Part shown: piece by piece, positions 11,821-23,900 of the stretch
How positions within the stretch are numbered: position 1 is the first letter of the stretch
Layout: each line of letters opens with the position of its first letter
NCBI GenBank assembly: GCA_013397435.1
Contig: VZRG01002593.1
Span: 29,768-93,767 of the forward strand
DNA: 64,000 nucleotides
From: Erythrocercus mccallii
Taxonomy: Eukaryota; Chordata; Aves; Passeriformes; Dicruridae
Direction: 5' to 3'
The notes under the pieces: generated by a model
What the model saw: only the letters and a program-made list of their open reading frames with translations
Databases searched by the model: none
What the model was told of the DNA's origin: nothing
Translations under genes and position numbers: made by a program

Positions 11821-14800
11821 CAGGGCTGGGACCCGCCTGAGCTCTGTCCGTGTGGCATGGCTGCCTCCATCTCTCTGGATATGTGCTGGGAAAATCCCCC
11901 CCAGCCTCTTAGGGGTGCCCAGCATTCAAGTCTGGACAAGCCTGCTGGCAGCAGCTGTAGAACCCACTCATCTCTGCCAGCACCAGGAATTCTATTGAAA
12001 ATTACCTGTCCCGAGCTCCATGGGCTTCAACCATGGAGCTCTCCAGCGCCCTCATACTATGGGACTTCCACTCCTGATGCAGTTGGTGTCCTTTTTGCAC
12101 CCAAATATGCTGGATTGTCATGATTCCAGTGAGAAAGGCACTCAGATTCTTTAAGTGACATTTTAAACGCTATTTAATAGAGCTCACACTTTAAAGTGAT
12201 TACTGTAGATAATCTTAGATCCCTTGACATGCAGGAACCCCGAGGAGCCCAGCATTGAACAGACCTCCAGTCCACACACAGCACACCATGCAGACCCTGT
12301 CAGCAGAAAGCGTTATGCCAGCTTAGTCATTTGAACTATTATAGAATTTCCTTAAAAGAAACAGCTCTAGCCAGTATTTTACTACCAAAAAGAACGATGC
12401 TGATATGAGAACTTCTTGCTGCTGTTTCAGATAAAGGCACAGATATGCACAGGGCAGGTACCAGGTATGAGCTCCCTGCAAACTCTTGTTACAGACTGGT
12501 TTCTAACTTGGATGAGCTTAGCCTGGAGCCAAGGGATGTCCACAGCAGAGGTCTGGGCCTGTGCAGACTTGCTGTTCCATGGATCACTAACTCCTCCTGC
12601 CCAGGACCACAGCAGCACGCTGGCTGTACTCTGTCAGAGCTGCAGGGGAATGGGCTGTTTCCTAGGACTCCTGCCCCGACAATGTCATTGTGTCCCTCCT
12701 CCATGGGGATGCTTGGCTGATTTCCCCGAAGAGAATTTCAGTAGAAGTCAGAGGATGGGTGAAGAGAAACATCATGGACATGCTCGAAAGGGAACTGAAA
12801 CCCCTGTGTCATGCAGGGTGGAGGACTGCAGGGTAAGCTGGGTGGACAGCACCTTGTCCTCCTCACTGCCCTTGAGGATGCAACAAAGATGGCCTTGTGC
12901 CCTCTCTCCAGGGACTTGCCCGATGGGCAGATGTCATATGGGGGCAAATACTGGCTGCTGCTTTGCCAGGCTGCTGCAGCCATTGTCCCTTGTCCCTCAA
13001 CTCGTTCTCTGTGGGAGTGCCACTACCCCAGGGACACTGCCTAGCCTGGCCTCAGCAGCTGGTGTGATTTATGCCTGTGTCCCTGCCTGCCCATCACTCC
13101 CTAGGGATGCAGCACCAGCCCCAGGCAGGGCAGTAATGCCACCCCGTTTTGCCAGGACCCAAGAGCCAGCTGGCCAGGCCAGGGAGAGGAGGGTACTTGA
13201 GGTGAAAGGGGAACGGGATGGGGAAGAGGATGGGGGTTGGGTGACGAGGGGAGGAGGGGTGTGCACCCTGCAGCAGGTGGCTGGCTGCCAAGTTGCAACA
13301 GGAGATGGGAGCATTTCTGCAAGCCCTGCTGAACCTCCAGGCACCATCTATCCCTGTCTGGGGGGCAGAGGTGGATTTGACAAGGCCCAGGGCTATGGCC
13401 ACATACTCTCCCCAGGCAGAGTGCCCAAAGATGCCCCGGGTCATGGCAAGGAGACAGGCCCTGTGGTGACGCTTGTCCCAGCCTAGGGTGCTCTGCAGCC
13501 TGTGGGTAGCAGGCTGAGCATTACAGTGATCACTGCTAGCTGGTTCCAGGTCCATGGGGCACTGTCATGGGATAGCTTCCAGCAGCCAGGCAGTGGGGGA
13601 CCATGGACAGCTATTTTGGGCAGCCCAAGGCACCCCAGCTGTCATGCTCTCTGCGGCACGGTGCACTGGGCAGGGACCTGGGTGCTGCCCTCAGAGAGGA
13701 GGACATGCTTCCCCACAAAGGACCCAGCACCCTGTTGCCCCCCATGCCTAGGGGAGAGCCACATTCCAGGGATGAGGCAGCCCAATGCAGGGCTGACCTG
13801 GGTGATGCCGAACCCATCCAGATGGCTCTGTGCCTCCCAGACAGGTATCACCAGGGCAGAGGGAGGAACAACAGCCTCTGGACCTGAAGCCAAAGTATGA
13901 GCTACCAGCAGTGAAATCCTTGTCTGTATCCAGGACTGTCCCCACCAGCCACACGTAACCATGGTATTAAACACAAACTCTGTGTTGTGAGCTGGGTGCT
14001 GTCTGCGCCACCAAAGGTGCAGGGAGGGCACAATGGGGCAGTGTAGGGGCCTGGCTTCAACCCCTGTGGCTGCCGTCCCCTGGGTGTCCACACCCATCTT
14101 GCTGCCCATCCAAGCCCGAGCTTTTCCCAGGCTGTCTGGATACTCCGTGAGGGAATTTTCCTAGGTCATTAGCAGGCACGCAGGCACGGGAGTGGAAAGT
14201 CCCCATGAGCTGTGGCTGCTGGGGATGCAGCTCCCTGTGACCACAAGCAGTGATGCCTGTGGCATTTCCTCCCGATGTCACTTGCCTGTCTTGGCACTCG
14301 CCCAGGCTGTGGGCACTCAGTGGAAGCCTGGAGAGGGTGTGAGCCACAGGTAAAGCCTGGGGCAGGGCTGGGGGAGGGGTAGCCCTTGGCACAGCAGGGG
14401 CAGGGGTCCCAGGGTGCAGAGGGGTGGCAGAACAGGAGCATGGCATTGCCCTCATAGCATTGCAAGCATTGCTGGGGAGCAAGACAGCTCTCATGAGGAG
14501 GCTTCAAACTGCTGGTAAATCAGGGACAATTTTGGGGGCTTTCCAAGATCTTCGATACTATCATGGGTGCTTAGGGGCAGGAGATATGCTGTCATAGAAT
14601 GGTTCAGTTCCCACATGTCAGGCAGGATGGAAATGACATGCCAGAGAGAAAAGAAAGATGGGAAAGCTGGGAGGACAAAACACGAGCTGGTGGCTCTTCT
14701 GTGGCACTTCTGCTGCTCCTCTTGCAGCATCCTTCCTGATAATACAGGGCCAGCTGTGAAATCCCCAGAATAGGCACAGCCAGCCTATGTAGGGACTTCT

Positions 14801-16380
14801 ATCCCCATTCCTCCCATCCTGAAGGCAGAGGTTGTTCCCCACCAGCTCATTTTCTTTCCAGGCTCCAGTGCACTGGTGGGAATTTGGGGGACCTGGGATG
14901 ACTGCCACTCCAGAGAGTGTGGTCTCCTGGTCTCTGCAGCTCCTCAGGCAGCCTGATGCCCTTTGGGGCTGACTTGCAGCCTGGGAAGATGTAAGCTGCC
15001 TCCAAGAAGACTGTTTAAAATAAAATCGGTTGATTTTGGTCCATCATGCCTAAGGTGAACTTAAAGCCTCCCCTGCCTCCTACCCCAGGATACACACAAG
15101 CACTGGAGCTGTCATTACAGGAGGGGTGGGTGAGGAGCCCCCAGTTCTGCATGTAGCATCCCACCATAGGGAGACCTCAAGGCCAGATCCAGCAGTCCTG
15201 GGGGTCATGGTGCTCAAGAAGTGCTTGGGACACAACCTCAGGGTCTATCTGGAGAGGTGGAGCGCCAACCTCCATGTTAGGCACACAGCAGGGACAGCAT
15301 TAAGTCCTGCTGCATTTGATGCATGCCTGAACTGAAGGACAAGTCCTGGACCATGTCAGGGCTTCAACCACTTGGGGATTATCACAAGCCCATGCTGCAG
15401 GCCTGGTGTGTGAGAAATCTTCAGAGATTGCTGATTTCAATGAGCCCATCCCTCTCACAGGTGCTGTGAGCTGGCATTTCCTCCCCACCCTTCACCCCTC
15501 TGGATCCCTGCCCGCATTTGCCCATGGTTTCCCAGGCAACAGCACCCATGGAGATAGGAGAGGAGAGGCTGTGCTGCCTAGGCAGCGGTGCCACCCGCAT
15601 GTTGACCCATGTCCCCCACGGAGATGGCACTGACGCAAGGAGGTCGCTGCACCTGCCCACAGAGGCGGAAGCTTCCAGCCTCACAGATTTGAATGGCACT
15701 GGTGTAAGGGTGCTGTGGCCCCACCACCATGCGAGGATTTGGGGGATATTGTGACACCTGCCAGCCTAGGGGAGGGATAGTGAGGGAGGAAAGAGACGAG
15801 TGCTCCAAGATGGGGAATGGGGGGGATCATTGCTACCAGACGGGGAGAGAGGGCTGAAGGAGGCACAAGTGTAGGCTGGAGCACCTCTACTAAACCCCTT
15901 TGGCACTGCAGCCTCCCACCCCACAGATCACATTTGGCCTCTGCTCCTGCTGCGTCTCTGGGCACCAGGGGAGCCCAAGAGAGTTCTGACTGGCATGGTA
16001 GGACTGTGAGCAAATCCATGGGTGCACAAAGCAGCTAGGCTCCTGGGAAGGAAGTGTTTGCACCCAGGTGTGGTTTGTTAGAAAATGCTGCAGCATCTTG
16101 GAGATTGCAGAGGAGAAGGAGCAACCCCTTGCTGACTGACTTGTGGCTGCAGGGCCCCTCCTCCTCTTTCCCCATGTTGAGCGCACAGAGGGGATGCATA
16201 GAAAGTGAGAGAGATCTTAAGAAGGATGTTTGAAACACGAGTTTAATCCATGGAAATCCATCCCTTAAGGATCAAGTCTGCAACTTCACAGCTGGCAGCT
16301 CCTCTCCAAAGCTCAGATCCCGGGGCAGGGGTGTGGGTTGCAGCCACATTCTGGCTCTGACACAGGACGCTGGCTGTGGA
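11821..16380. other. Intergenic, no gene recognised
   Basis: About 4.5 kb without a supported exon. Positions 12140-12430 are AT-rich and end in TGCTGCTGTTTCAG, a respectable splice acceptor at 12430. It is followed by about 34 bases and a CAG|GTATGA donor-like site at 12464, but I recognise no product. The 356-codon open frame at 12416-13486 has no domain, no conserved motif and the composition of translated GC-rich non-coding DNA. Confidence 0.45.
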
Positions 16381-16450
16381 ATGCTGGGTTCAGGAAGCCG
16401 GGTGTGGGATGCTGGATTCAGGTTCTGGGTGCAGGATTTGGGCTGCTGGG
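16381..16450. repeat. Degenerate 28-bp tandem repeat
   Basis: Two and a half diverged units begin ATGCTGGGTTCAGG at 16381 and ATGCTGGATTCAGG at 16409, then fade into CTGCTGGGTGG. Unit length is about 28 bases. It looks like a small decayed minisatellite with no coding role. Confidence 0.6.
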
Positions 16451-17215
16451 TGGAGTGTGAGGCCACACACAGCCGGGAGCAAGGGTGCTAGTGAGCAACC
16501 TGGCTCCTTGTGCAGAGCAGCCATGCGTAAGTGCTGGGACGGTGTGGGAGGACCTGAGCACCCGCCAGTTTCGCTGCTGCCTTCCCCTTCCTACTGTGGG
16601 AGCTCTCACTCTGGCTTTACCACACTTACAAAACGAAAGTGGTGTCGGTGCATGACTGTGCTCCCATCCTGCAGCCCAGCACACTGGTGAGACTGCTGCA
16701 GTGGGGCCTGGACAGACATACCCAGGGCACAGCCCCATCACTGCCCCCACCTCTACCCCATCCCTGCGGAGGATTTCCTTAACCAGGCAGCAACCCTCAG
16801 GGACAGTAGGGACCCAGGGACTGTGGAGAGACAGGTAAGGGATGCTTCTCAAGTTGGTTGGAACACTGTGAGGTGAGCCCTGGGATGGTGTGCGGGGCTG
16901 TAGAGGCAGAAAGGGTTCTCAGCGGGATGTGGGAAGGGCTGTGCTGTTGCTGCACTTGGGGTGCTGGGCTGCACCCCTGCCAAGCTCTCCAAAACAGCTC
17001 CTTCATGAAGATGCAGGGTGCAGTGCCAAGGCCCCAAGGTGAAGGAACTGGAAGGAATTCAGGGAGCAGGGCAGGGTGCTGGAGAGCAGGCATACATCCC
17101 AGCACGTGGGAAGCCCATTGGGATGGAGAGGGGAGGGAAGAGGCCTCGGTGAGAGGCCAAGCAAGGGATGGCCCCTGGCGCACTCATCATGCATTACTGG
17201 AAACATCTGGCCTGG
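16451..17215. other. Intergenic, no gene recognised
   Basis: No exon, RNA gene or named repeat is seen in this 0.8 kb. Open frames are short and mutually overlapping. Confidence 0.5.
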
Positions 17216-18085
17216 GATGTGGGGGCGTGCACTGGCTGCACACACATGTGTGCACAAGTGCATGGGTATGGGGAAACATACACACACATATGTATTTATG
17301 GGTACACATATATCAGTACATGTACCCATGCCTGTGTACACGCATGTCCATGTGTGCCCATGTACCCATACATGTGTACATATGTGCCCATGCATATACA
17401 GACACACATACACAGCCATAAATGTTTGCACACTCATGTAGATGTCCCTGGACATGTGTGTGCACATGGATGCAAACATGTAAAACTACATGTATACACA
17501 CCCCTAACCACACGGGGTAAGTGTACAGACTTGCATGCATATATGTGCGTGTACATGTGGCAGCAAGCACACTTGCTGCAGCATGCACAGGCATAGACAC
17601 ACAGGTGTGTGACACACACGTGTGCAACAGACATCCACACAATGCACATACGCACAACTGACGGAGTAACTTCATGCATCTTGGCTGGAGCCTGCAGCCA
17701 TCCCGCTGCCCGGGATTGCCATGGCACTGTGCCCTGGCAGCGTGTGCAGGCTGCGTGTGGCGGCTCCTCTGTGTGTGAAAACGCTTGTGTGCGGGGATGT
17801 GTGTGTGCGGGGGTGCCTGTGTGCCCAGCAGGAGCCTCTGTGTGACCATACATCCCACGTATGTTCACGTGTGCCACATGCCTGTGCAAGCCTGCATATG
17901 CCCCTTCACGTCCACATGCCTGTGGTCTGCATGTGGGAATACCAGTGGCTATGTGTGCCGAGTATGCCATGTGCATGCCCAAGTGTGCCAAGCGTAGAGT
18001 GTACCCGTGCAAGCCCATGCGTGCAGCGCGCCCGTGTGTGCCGTGTGTACCCGTGTGCCCACGCGTGTGTGTATGCGCCATACAT
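17216..18085. repeat. CA/TG-rich low-complexity block next to CpG island
   Basis: About 870 bases are built from ACACAT, GTGTGC, CATGTA and GTGTGTG words in both orientations, densest at 17230-17650. It is degenerate, not a pure array. It ends where the CpG island at 18.09 kb begins, with CpG appearing gradually from 17960 on. Such alternating purine-pyrimidine DNA is prone to Z-form. Long His/Cys/Thr-rich frames across it are translation of the repeat. Confidence 0.75.
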
Positions 18086-18089
18086 AGCC

Positions 18090-19180
18090 CGTGTTCCCGC
18101 CGTACCGCGTGCGCTCTCGCCCTCCGCGGTGCCCGCGGTGCCCCCGGTGCGGCGAGGCGCGGTGCGGGTGCCGAGGCGGGGCGCTGGGGAGCGCGGCGAA
18201 GCGGGGGGCGGAGCACGGCGGCGGGGGCGAGAGGCGGCGCCAGCCCCCACCGACCTCCAAACTTTCATTAACTCGGCAGCACCGGCGGTGGCGGTTCCGG
18301 GCCTGGTGGAGCACCGGCACTGACACCAACACCGGGCTGGGCGCGGCGGAGCGGCGCTCCCACGGGCCCACCCGGCGTGACAGGAGGGGCCGGGCGTCGG
18401 CATGGGCACGGTAAGGGGCGCGCACCTCCTCCGGCACCGGGTGCCCGGCCCGTCCAGCGGCCGTGGCAGCACTGGGGATGGGACGGGAGGAGGACTGGGT
18501 GGGCTGCCGAAGAGGGATGAGAAGGGTGCGAGAACGGCGAGGGCCTCCGGAGCGGTGGGGTCGTGGACATCGGTAGCCGCACCGGGAGCGGCCACCCGTC
18601 AGGACGATGTCGGCAGCGGAAGAGCGGGATAACGGGATGCGGGGCGGTCCCGCATCTGTTGCTCTCGCGGCGCGGTGCCGGGGGAGCGCGGGGGCGCGGC
18701 GCGGAGCGGGACCACGGCCGCCGCACCCGGGGAGGGCGCCGGGCACCGGGGCGGCCCCACTCGGTGACAGGCCGGGGGGGTTGGCGGTAATTTTCCACGG
18801 GCATGTGCCGGGGCGGGGCGGCGGAGCAGCCACCACGTGGCGGCTGATGTAACCGGGCCCCCCCGCCACCGTACTGCACCGGGCGGCGGCGGCGGCGGCG
18901 GCGGGGGGAGCCGGGCGGCGGGCGCGTCGCGGCGGGCGCTGCCCGCGGGGCCGCCGCCGGAGCCGCCCCCGCGGGGCGGGAGGGCAGCATGGCGGCGGCA
19001 GGTCGGCCCGCTGCCCGCCCTCCCTGGGCACCGGGGAACCCCGGTTGCGGTGGGCCCGGCGGATGCTGGCGGAAGAAATGGCCTCGCAGGTGGCAGCGGC
19101 TGCACCGGTGCATCGGGCCGCCCGCCTGCCGGGCGGGAAGGGACGGGGGCTCCATCCTTCAGTCTGGCATCCGTGGCCTT
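18090..19180. promoter_or_regulatory. SLC6A9: Large CpG island, probable distal SLC6A9 promoter
   Basis: More than 1 kb of very CpG-dense DNA includes CGGCGGCGGCGGCGGCGG near 18884 and many GC boxes (GGGGCGGGGC near 18812). It is the strongest CpG island upstream of SLC6A9 and on its side. It contains an ATG followed by a good donor (CATGGGCACG|GTAAGG at 18411), suggesting a first exon spliced to the SLC6A9 exon at 20831. Use as the SLC6A9 promoter is inferred from position and splice signals. A divergent transcript on the minus strand is equally possible from sequence. Confidence 0.6.
18230..18410 (+). other. SLC6A9: Candidate non-coding first exon of SLC6A9
   Basis: Only the 3' boundary is supported: GGGCACG|GTAAGGGG, a strong donor at 18410/18411 in the middle of the CpG island. 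The 5' boundary is arbitrary. The next strong acceptor downstream is TCTCCCCTCTGCCCAG ending at 20830. If joined, the ATG at 18402 would open a nine-codon upstream reading frame (MGTLALTVD, stop) that ends before the main SLC6A9 start. This is inference from splice consensus alone. Confidence 0.35.
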
Positions 19181-20830
19181 CCGCTGGGTGCCGCGGGCTG
19201 CTTTCTCGCGCCGAGGTTTGACATCTTGTCCAGGAACCGCTGTGGGTGCCCAGGAGTCCCCATTTCCAGGGTGTCACCGTGCCGGCTGTAGGTACGAGCT
19301 GCGCTGCCCTCTTGGTCTGTCACGGCATCCCACGGTTCTGGCAGAGCCACCCCGTGGCACCAGTGCTTTGCATCCTCGTCCCTGCTGGGCTATGCCAGGG
19401 GATGCTGTAGCCTCGGGCATCCTTACATCTGTTCCACTTGCCACACCACCGCTGGCTTCGCGCTCGGTCCTTGTCAGCCTGGGAGCCAATGCCAGCGGCA
19501 TCTATGGTGCTCACGGAGGCTTATCAGCACCTGGCAGACCCCGAGGGGAGTGGCAGCCGTCCGGCCCCTTAGGCACTCCCCCTTCCCAGGGCACGGGATT
19601 AGTTCCCGATGTGAATTCAGGGCCGCAGGGTGGGCAGCTTTTGGCTGGCTGGTGGTAGGTGTGTGATGGGGTGGAGGTCTGGCCGCCAAGCCTGCACCTC
19701 CCACCTTTGAGAGGTCCCTGTGCCATTCGAGGAGCGAGGCTTGTGGCAGTGATGACGTCTCATCTCCCCTGGAAATGCAGCCACTGCTGAGGAGGGCATT
19801 GGCAGTGGGGTGCAGTATCTGTGGTATCTGCTGGCAGCAGCCTGTCTGTGCTGGAGGGGCTGGGGGCTCACACCGCAGCCCCTGGATTCCTGCCCCTTAT
19901 CTACACTGCCCACACTCCTTCCTTATGTCTTAAGGTCTTCTGCTGATAGCTTCGGAGTCATGGCAGCCTGGGGATGGGCCCTGGGGTGTTTGACTGCTGC
20001 TGGTGGTAGTCAGGGACCCTTGGTGCGAGTCAGGGGTCCTTCTTCAGCCAGCAAGGGTACTGAGCACTGGTGTGGGATCTACAAACACCAGTGCTTGTTG
20101 CACAGACAAACTGGAGTTTTGCAAGAGCGTCTGTCCCTTCCAGTGAGGTCAGGTCTCAGTGTTCCCCTGGGGCCTCCAGCAGCCCCAGGCTGGGGCAGGG
20201 GTGAGGGCCGGGGAGACAGATGCCTGTGCCCGTGCACTGTCCAGCAGCACCTGGCACCCGGCAGAGCCCAGCGGCTCAGCCCCCCTGCGCTGCACGTGCA
20301 TGCGATGCACCGGGGCAGAAGGCAATCGTTTCCCATCTGTGTCCTGCGCGGCAGCTGAGCCCTGCACTGGCCCCGCTCAGCGCCCAGTCCCGGCGCTGTC
20401 GTGTGCTGCAGCCACTTCAGCTTCATCTCTCACTGGGGGAGAGCTCAAGGGGCCCCCGCTCCTGCCTGCGGCCCCTGACGCCCACCTGCCGGGGGGCCAG
20501 CAGCCAGCTGTCCGCAAGGTCGTCTGTCCACACCGGGTAAATCTTTAACTGCTTCTTGGGAAACACCTGGGAGCCGCCGCTCGTGTGGGTGCCAGGGGGT
20601 TCAGAGACGCTGCAGGGGCTGGGAGCCAGCGGGAAGAGACCCCCGCCACCAACCCACCCAGCCCAGGCCCTGCATCCTCTGCCAGGAGTCCTGCTACCCA
20701 GGGGGCAGGTAGAGGGGAGCGACTTGTCTGGCACAGCCCCTCAGTTTCTGGAGGGAGGGGGAGGCCTGGGGTGGGGATGTGCCCACCCCACCAGTCACAT
20801 CTCTCTTGGTGTCTTCTCCCCTCTGCCCAG
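19181..20830. other. Intron or upstream region of SLC6A9
   Basis: No exon is recognised between the CpG island and the acceptor at 20830. CpG stays moderately high to about 20.5 kb. Open frames here are short and unrelated to known proteins. Confidence 0.5.
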
Positions 20831-20975
20831 CTTGCTCTGACGGTGGATTGAAGGACACTAGTGCTGGTGCCGCGTGACAGAGCGGGCAGGCAAGGGACCC
20901 TGCACTGGGCAGCTGGCACCGTGCTCCAGCCTCCAGCCTCCAGGAATGGCCGATAAGTGCAGCGAGGGGCTGCTG
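20831..20975 (+). other. SLC6A9: SLC6A9 exon with 5' UTR and GlyT1a start
   Basis: A long pyrimidine tract (TTGGTGTCTTCTCCCCTCTGCCCAG) ends at 20830, giving an excellent acceptor. The exon then runs 115 bases of leader to ATG at 20946 (context CAGGAATGG) and ends CTGCTG|GTAAGT at 20975 in phase 0. This fits the human GlyT1a N-terminal exon, which also encodes ten residues before NGAVP. A start within the exon from a local promoter is an alternative to splicing from the CpG island. Confidence 0.7.
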
Positions 20976-23900
20976 GTAAGTGCAGGGATGTGAGGGGTGG
21001 GCTGGTGAACACCACTGCCTTGGGGACCCAGAGAACCTGGTGCAGGGAGCAAGACACTGGGGCTCCTGCCAGACTTGTGCCCTCCCTCCCAGGACCTCCA
21101 GTTGTGATTGTGGCACCCTAGTGCTCTCTCAGCATGATGATTTTTGGGCTGATGCTCTCTCTCAATGAGCCTGTTGCCTGTGGGGCTCTTCGGGTGTGGT
21201 GTCTCGTTGTGCCTGGAGATGCTATCGCCTGTTTTCAGGCGCTCTGCCCAACCTTATCACCCACCCCAGCTCTGCAGGCAAGCGACTCTACACCCTGCTG
21301 TCGGCAAAGGGTGCAGGTGTTCCTCCAAGCCAGGTGCCCCTAGAGGGGCACAGATTGTGGGTGCTTCTCCTTGCCTTCACCTAGTGGGCTCTCTGGGACT
21401 GGGCTGGTAGGATGGTGCATTGGCAGAGGAAGGTTTCCCTGGGCACCAGTGTAGTGACTGACCTTCCATCCTCACGAGTGGTGTATTGCAGTGTGCTGTG
21501 AGCTGCGCCAGGGGTGGCTTTGGTGTTTCAGGCAGATGTGGGATGTGCCCACAACATGTCTTTGTTGGAAGGCTGCGATGGCCCCATGCTTGTGGCAGCT
21601 CAGGTTCCTGTAACAGGCTGCTGTGTTGCTTTGGACAGGTGAGCCCCCAGGCTGGGCTTGGCTTTTTCCCTTTTTCCCAAAGGATAGGAGCTGAATGCTG
21701 AGATTGACACGGTCATCAGGCCCTCCCCTTCCTGGGGGCTTCCTGAAATAGCTGCACACTCCAGCTGGAGGGCTGGGAGCCAGGGTTTGCCTGGGAAGCC
21801 AAGAGCCAGGGGAGCGGCATGCTCCAGCAAGTGCTTCCAGCGCGCCCGTGTGCACGCAGTTCCTCTGCTTGTGTGTCCCAGCATGGCCCCGCCGGCTGTG
21901 CCTGCAGCAGGGAGCCCAGCACCCATCCGGCCCCAAACAGAGAAGGGGCTGTGGCAGCTGGCAGGATAGGAAGGCAGATTTCTTCTGGAGAAGCTCTGGG
22001 ACGGTAACAGGGAGGTGCTGAGGATGTATCTGGGCACCATCAGGGTCTGTCATGGGGACACACTTCTCCAAATGGCACTTGCCATGACTCCATGCTGTTG
22101 ATGTTTTCTTGTTATGACCAGAGCAGTCAGCATCGCACTGGAGTGAGGGCTGAGCCTGACACCTGTGTCAGGGAGCCAGACATTGGAGTGCCCACCCACT
22201 CCCCATAAATCTTTAACCTGCTTATCAGAAGTACCTGACCAGCCCACCCCAGGGCCAGGGTGTCAAGTGCAACAGTGCTGTGCAACAGACACGTGCTGTG
22301 TTGGCCACCCTGGCTCTCAGACCTCTTCCTGGGCCTCCCCTGTTTGCAGGGTGCAAGAATAACCCTGCACAGTGCATTGCTGTTATTCGATCTGTGGGGA
22401 GAAGGGTAGGTCCCTGTGAGAGCATCGCTGCTCCTGAAGCATCCCCATTCCTGCATCCTGTGAGCCCCAGAAGGAGCTGCAGTGGGCCAGGTTCTGACTA
22501 ATGAGCTGCCTGAGTCCCTGGGAAAGGAACATAATCTCCTTGGCCTGCCTCCAGGGCCCTGCTAGTGACCTCGTAAAGTTTGGTCCTTGCCTGTCCTCTC
22601 ATCCCTGCCTGTAGGTGCAACTCCCACCCCCAGTCCAGCCAGGCTCTCACCATGCAACCCCTGCCCAGCACTGTGTGCAGTGCCTGGGGCTGAACAAGTT
22701 TGCTGTGCCCCACCTGGGGTGGGACAGGGGCGATAGAGGCAGTAGGTGGGTGATGTGTGTCTGTGCCTCAGTTTCCCCACCTGTCACCTGGGGTATGGAG
22801 AACAAGAGTGATGTGTACTGCTTTTGCAGGATCTGTGGTTTTGGGTGCCCCTGTGATTCTCTGAATGCTTGCTCCAAAACAGGAAGTAGTTGAGAGGGGC
22901 TGTGCCCACCCTACTTCTCCCAAGCCCCAGAAATGCTCTGACTGCAGATACCCAATGGAGTGCAGGACAGCTCCAGGGGCTGGATCAGTCCCTGTGTAGC
23001 TGGGCAGAGGGGATCCCTGTGAGCCACAGGGGAGGGTCTGACTGCCTCTGCCTCCCAGGCCTTTAAGGACATTTTGTTTTGTTGTCCTTGGGGTGCTTTG
23101 TTCAGACTCCAACATTGCCAGTGACTCCTGACTCCCAGGGCTGCCTTGCTGGCACGGCCAGGCAGTCTTTGGCTGCAGCTTGCCCAGTTCAGGTAGGTTC
23201 CTGCTGTCATCCAAGACCACCCTGACTACACACTGGGGTGCTGCTCCCAGTGCACTGCAGGCCGAGTAAGGTCTGGGGGGCGTCCCTGCCTGTTCCAGAC
23301 ACCCCCAGCAGCGCAGTGCCACTGACCAGCAGCAGGAGCTGCGGAAGTGGCTTTTGGCTGTGGGAGCCCTTCCCGGAATACCAAGGGGCAGCGATGGGGG
23401 GGCTGGCGGGGGATTTTTCTGCCTGAATGCCCCAGGAGAATCATGTCTGCCCTGGTAGAATGGGGCCAGAGAAAGGCAGCCCTGTCGGGAAACTCTGAGC
23501 TAGGGGATAGTGGCACTGGGACAGGTCTCTGGGCATCATTCCTACCCCAGTCACCCTGCAGCCCTGTCAGGGGGCTGGAAGACATGTGGACCACCCCCAT
23601 GCACCCCTCACCCCTGTCTGTCTAGTTCAGCCCCAGCACCACCAGCCAGCCAGGTTGAGGACTAGAATGCCAAGGTAGGTGAGGGTCCTGCTGCAGGCCC
23701 TTTGTTTCTAGCAGTGTGCCTCCATGCAGCTGGCTGTCCCCTCTGCCTGCTGGCTGGACTGCGGAGAAGTGGCACTTTGCTCCCACAGGGCAAGGCTGGC
23801 ACAGGGTCTGGCATCCTCAGGACGGGGCAGTGGGTCTTGCTGTGGCTGTGCTCAGGCTGCTCTAGGGAGCAGGGGGTGCAATGTGCTCAGGTAAAGATGT

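Noticed and set aside
16381..16450. Possible longer satellite array
   Set aside because: Only about two and a half diverged units are present, too few to call a satellite.
17949..19277. 442-codon minus-strand frame through the CpG island
   Set aside because: Arg/Pro/Ala-rich translation of very GC-rich DNA that continues into the CA/TG repeat. It has no domain and overlaps several equally long frames.
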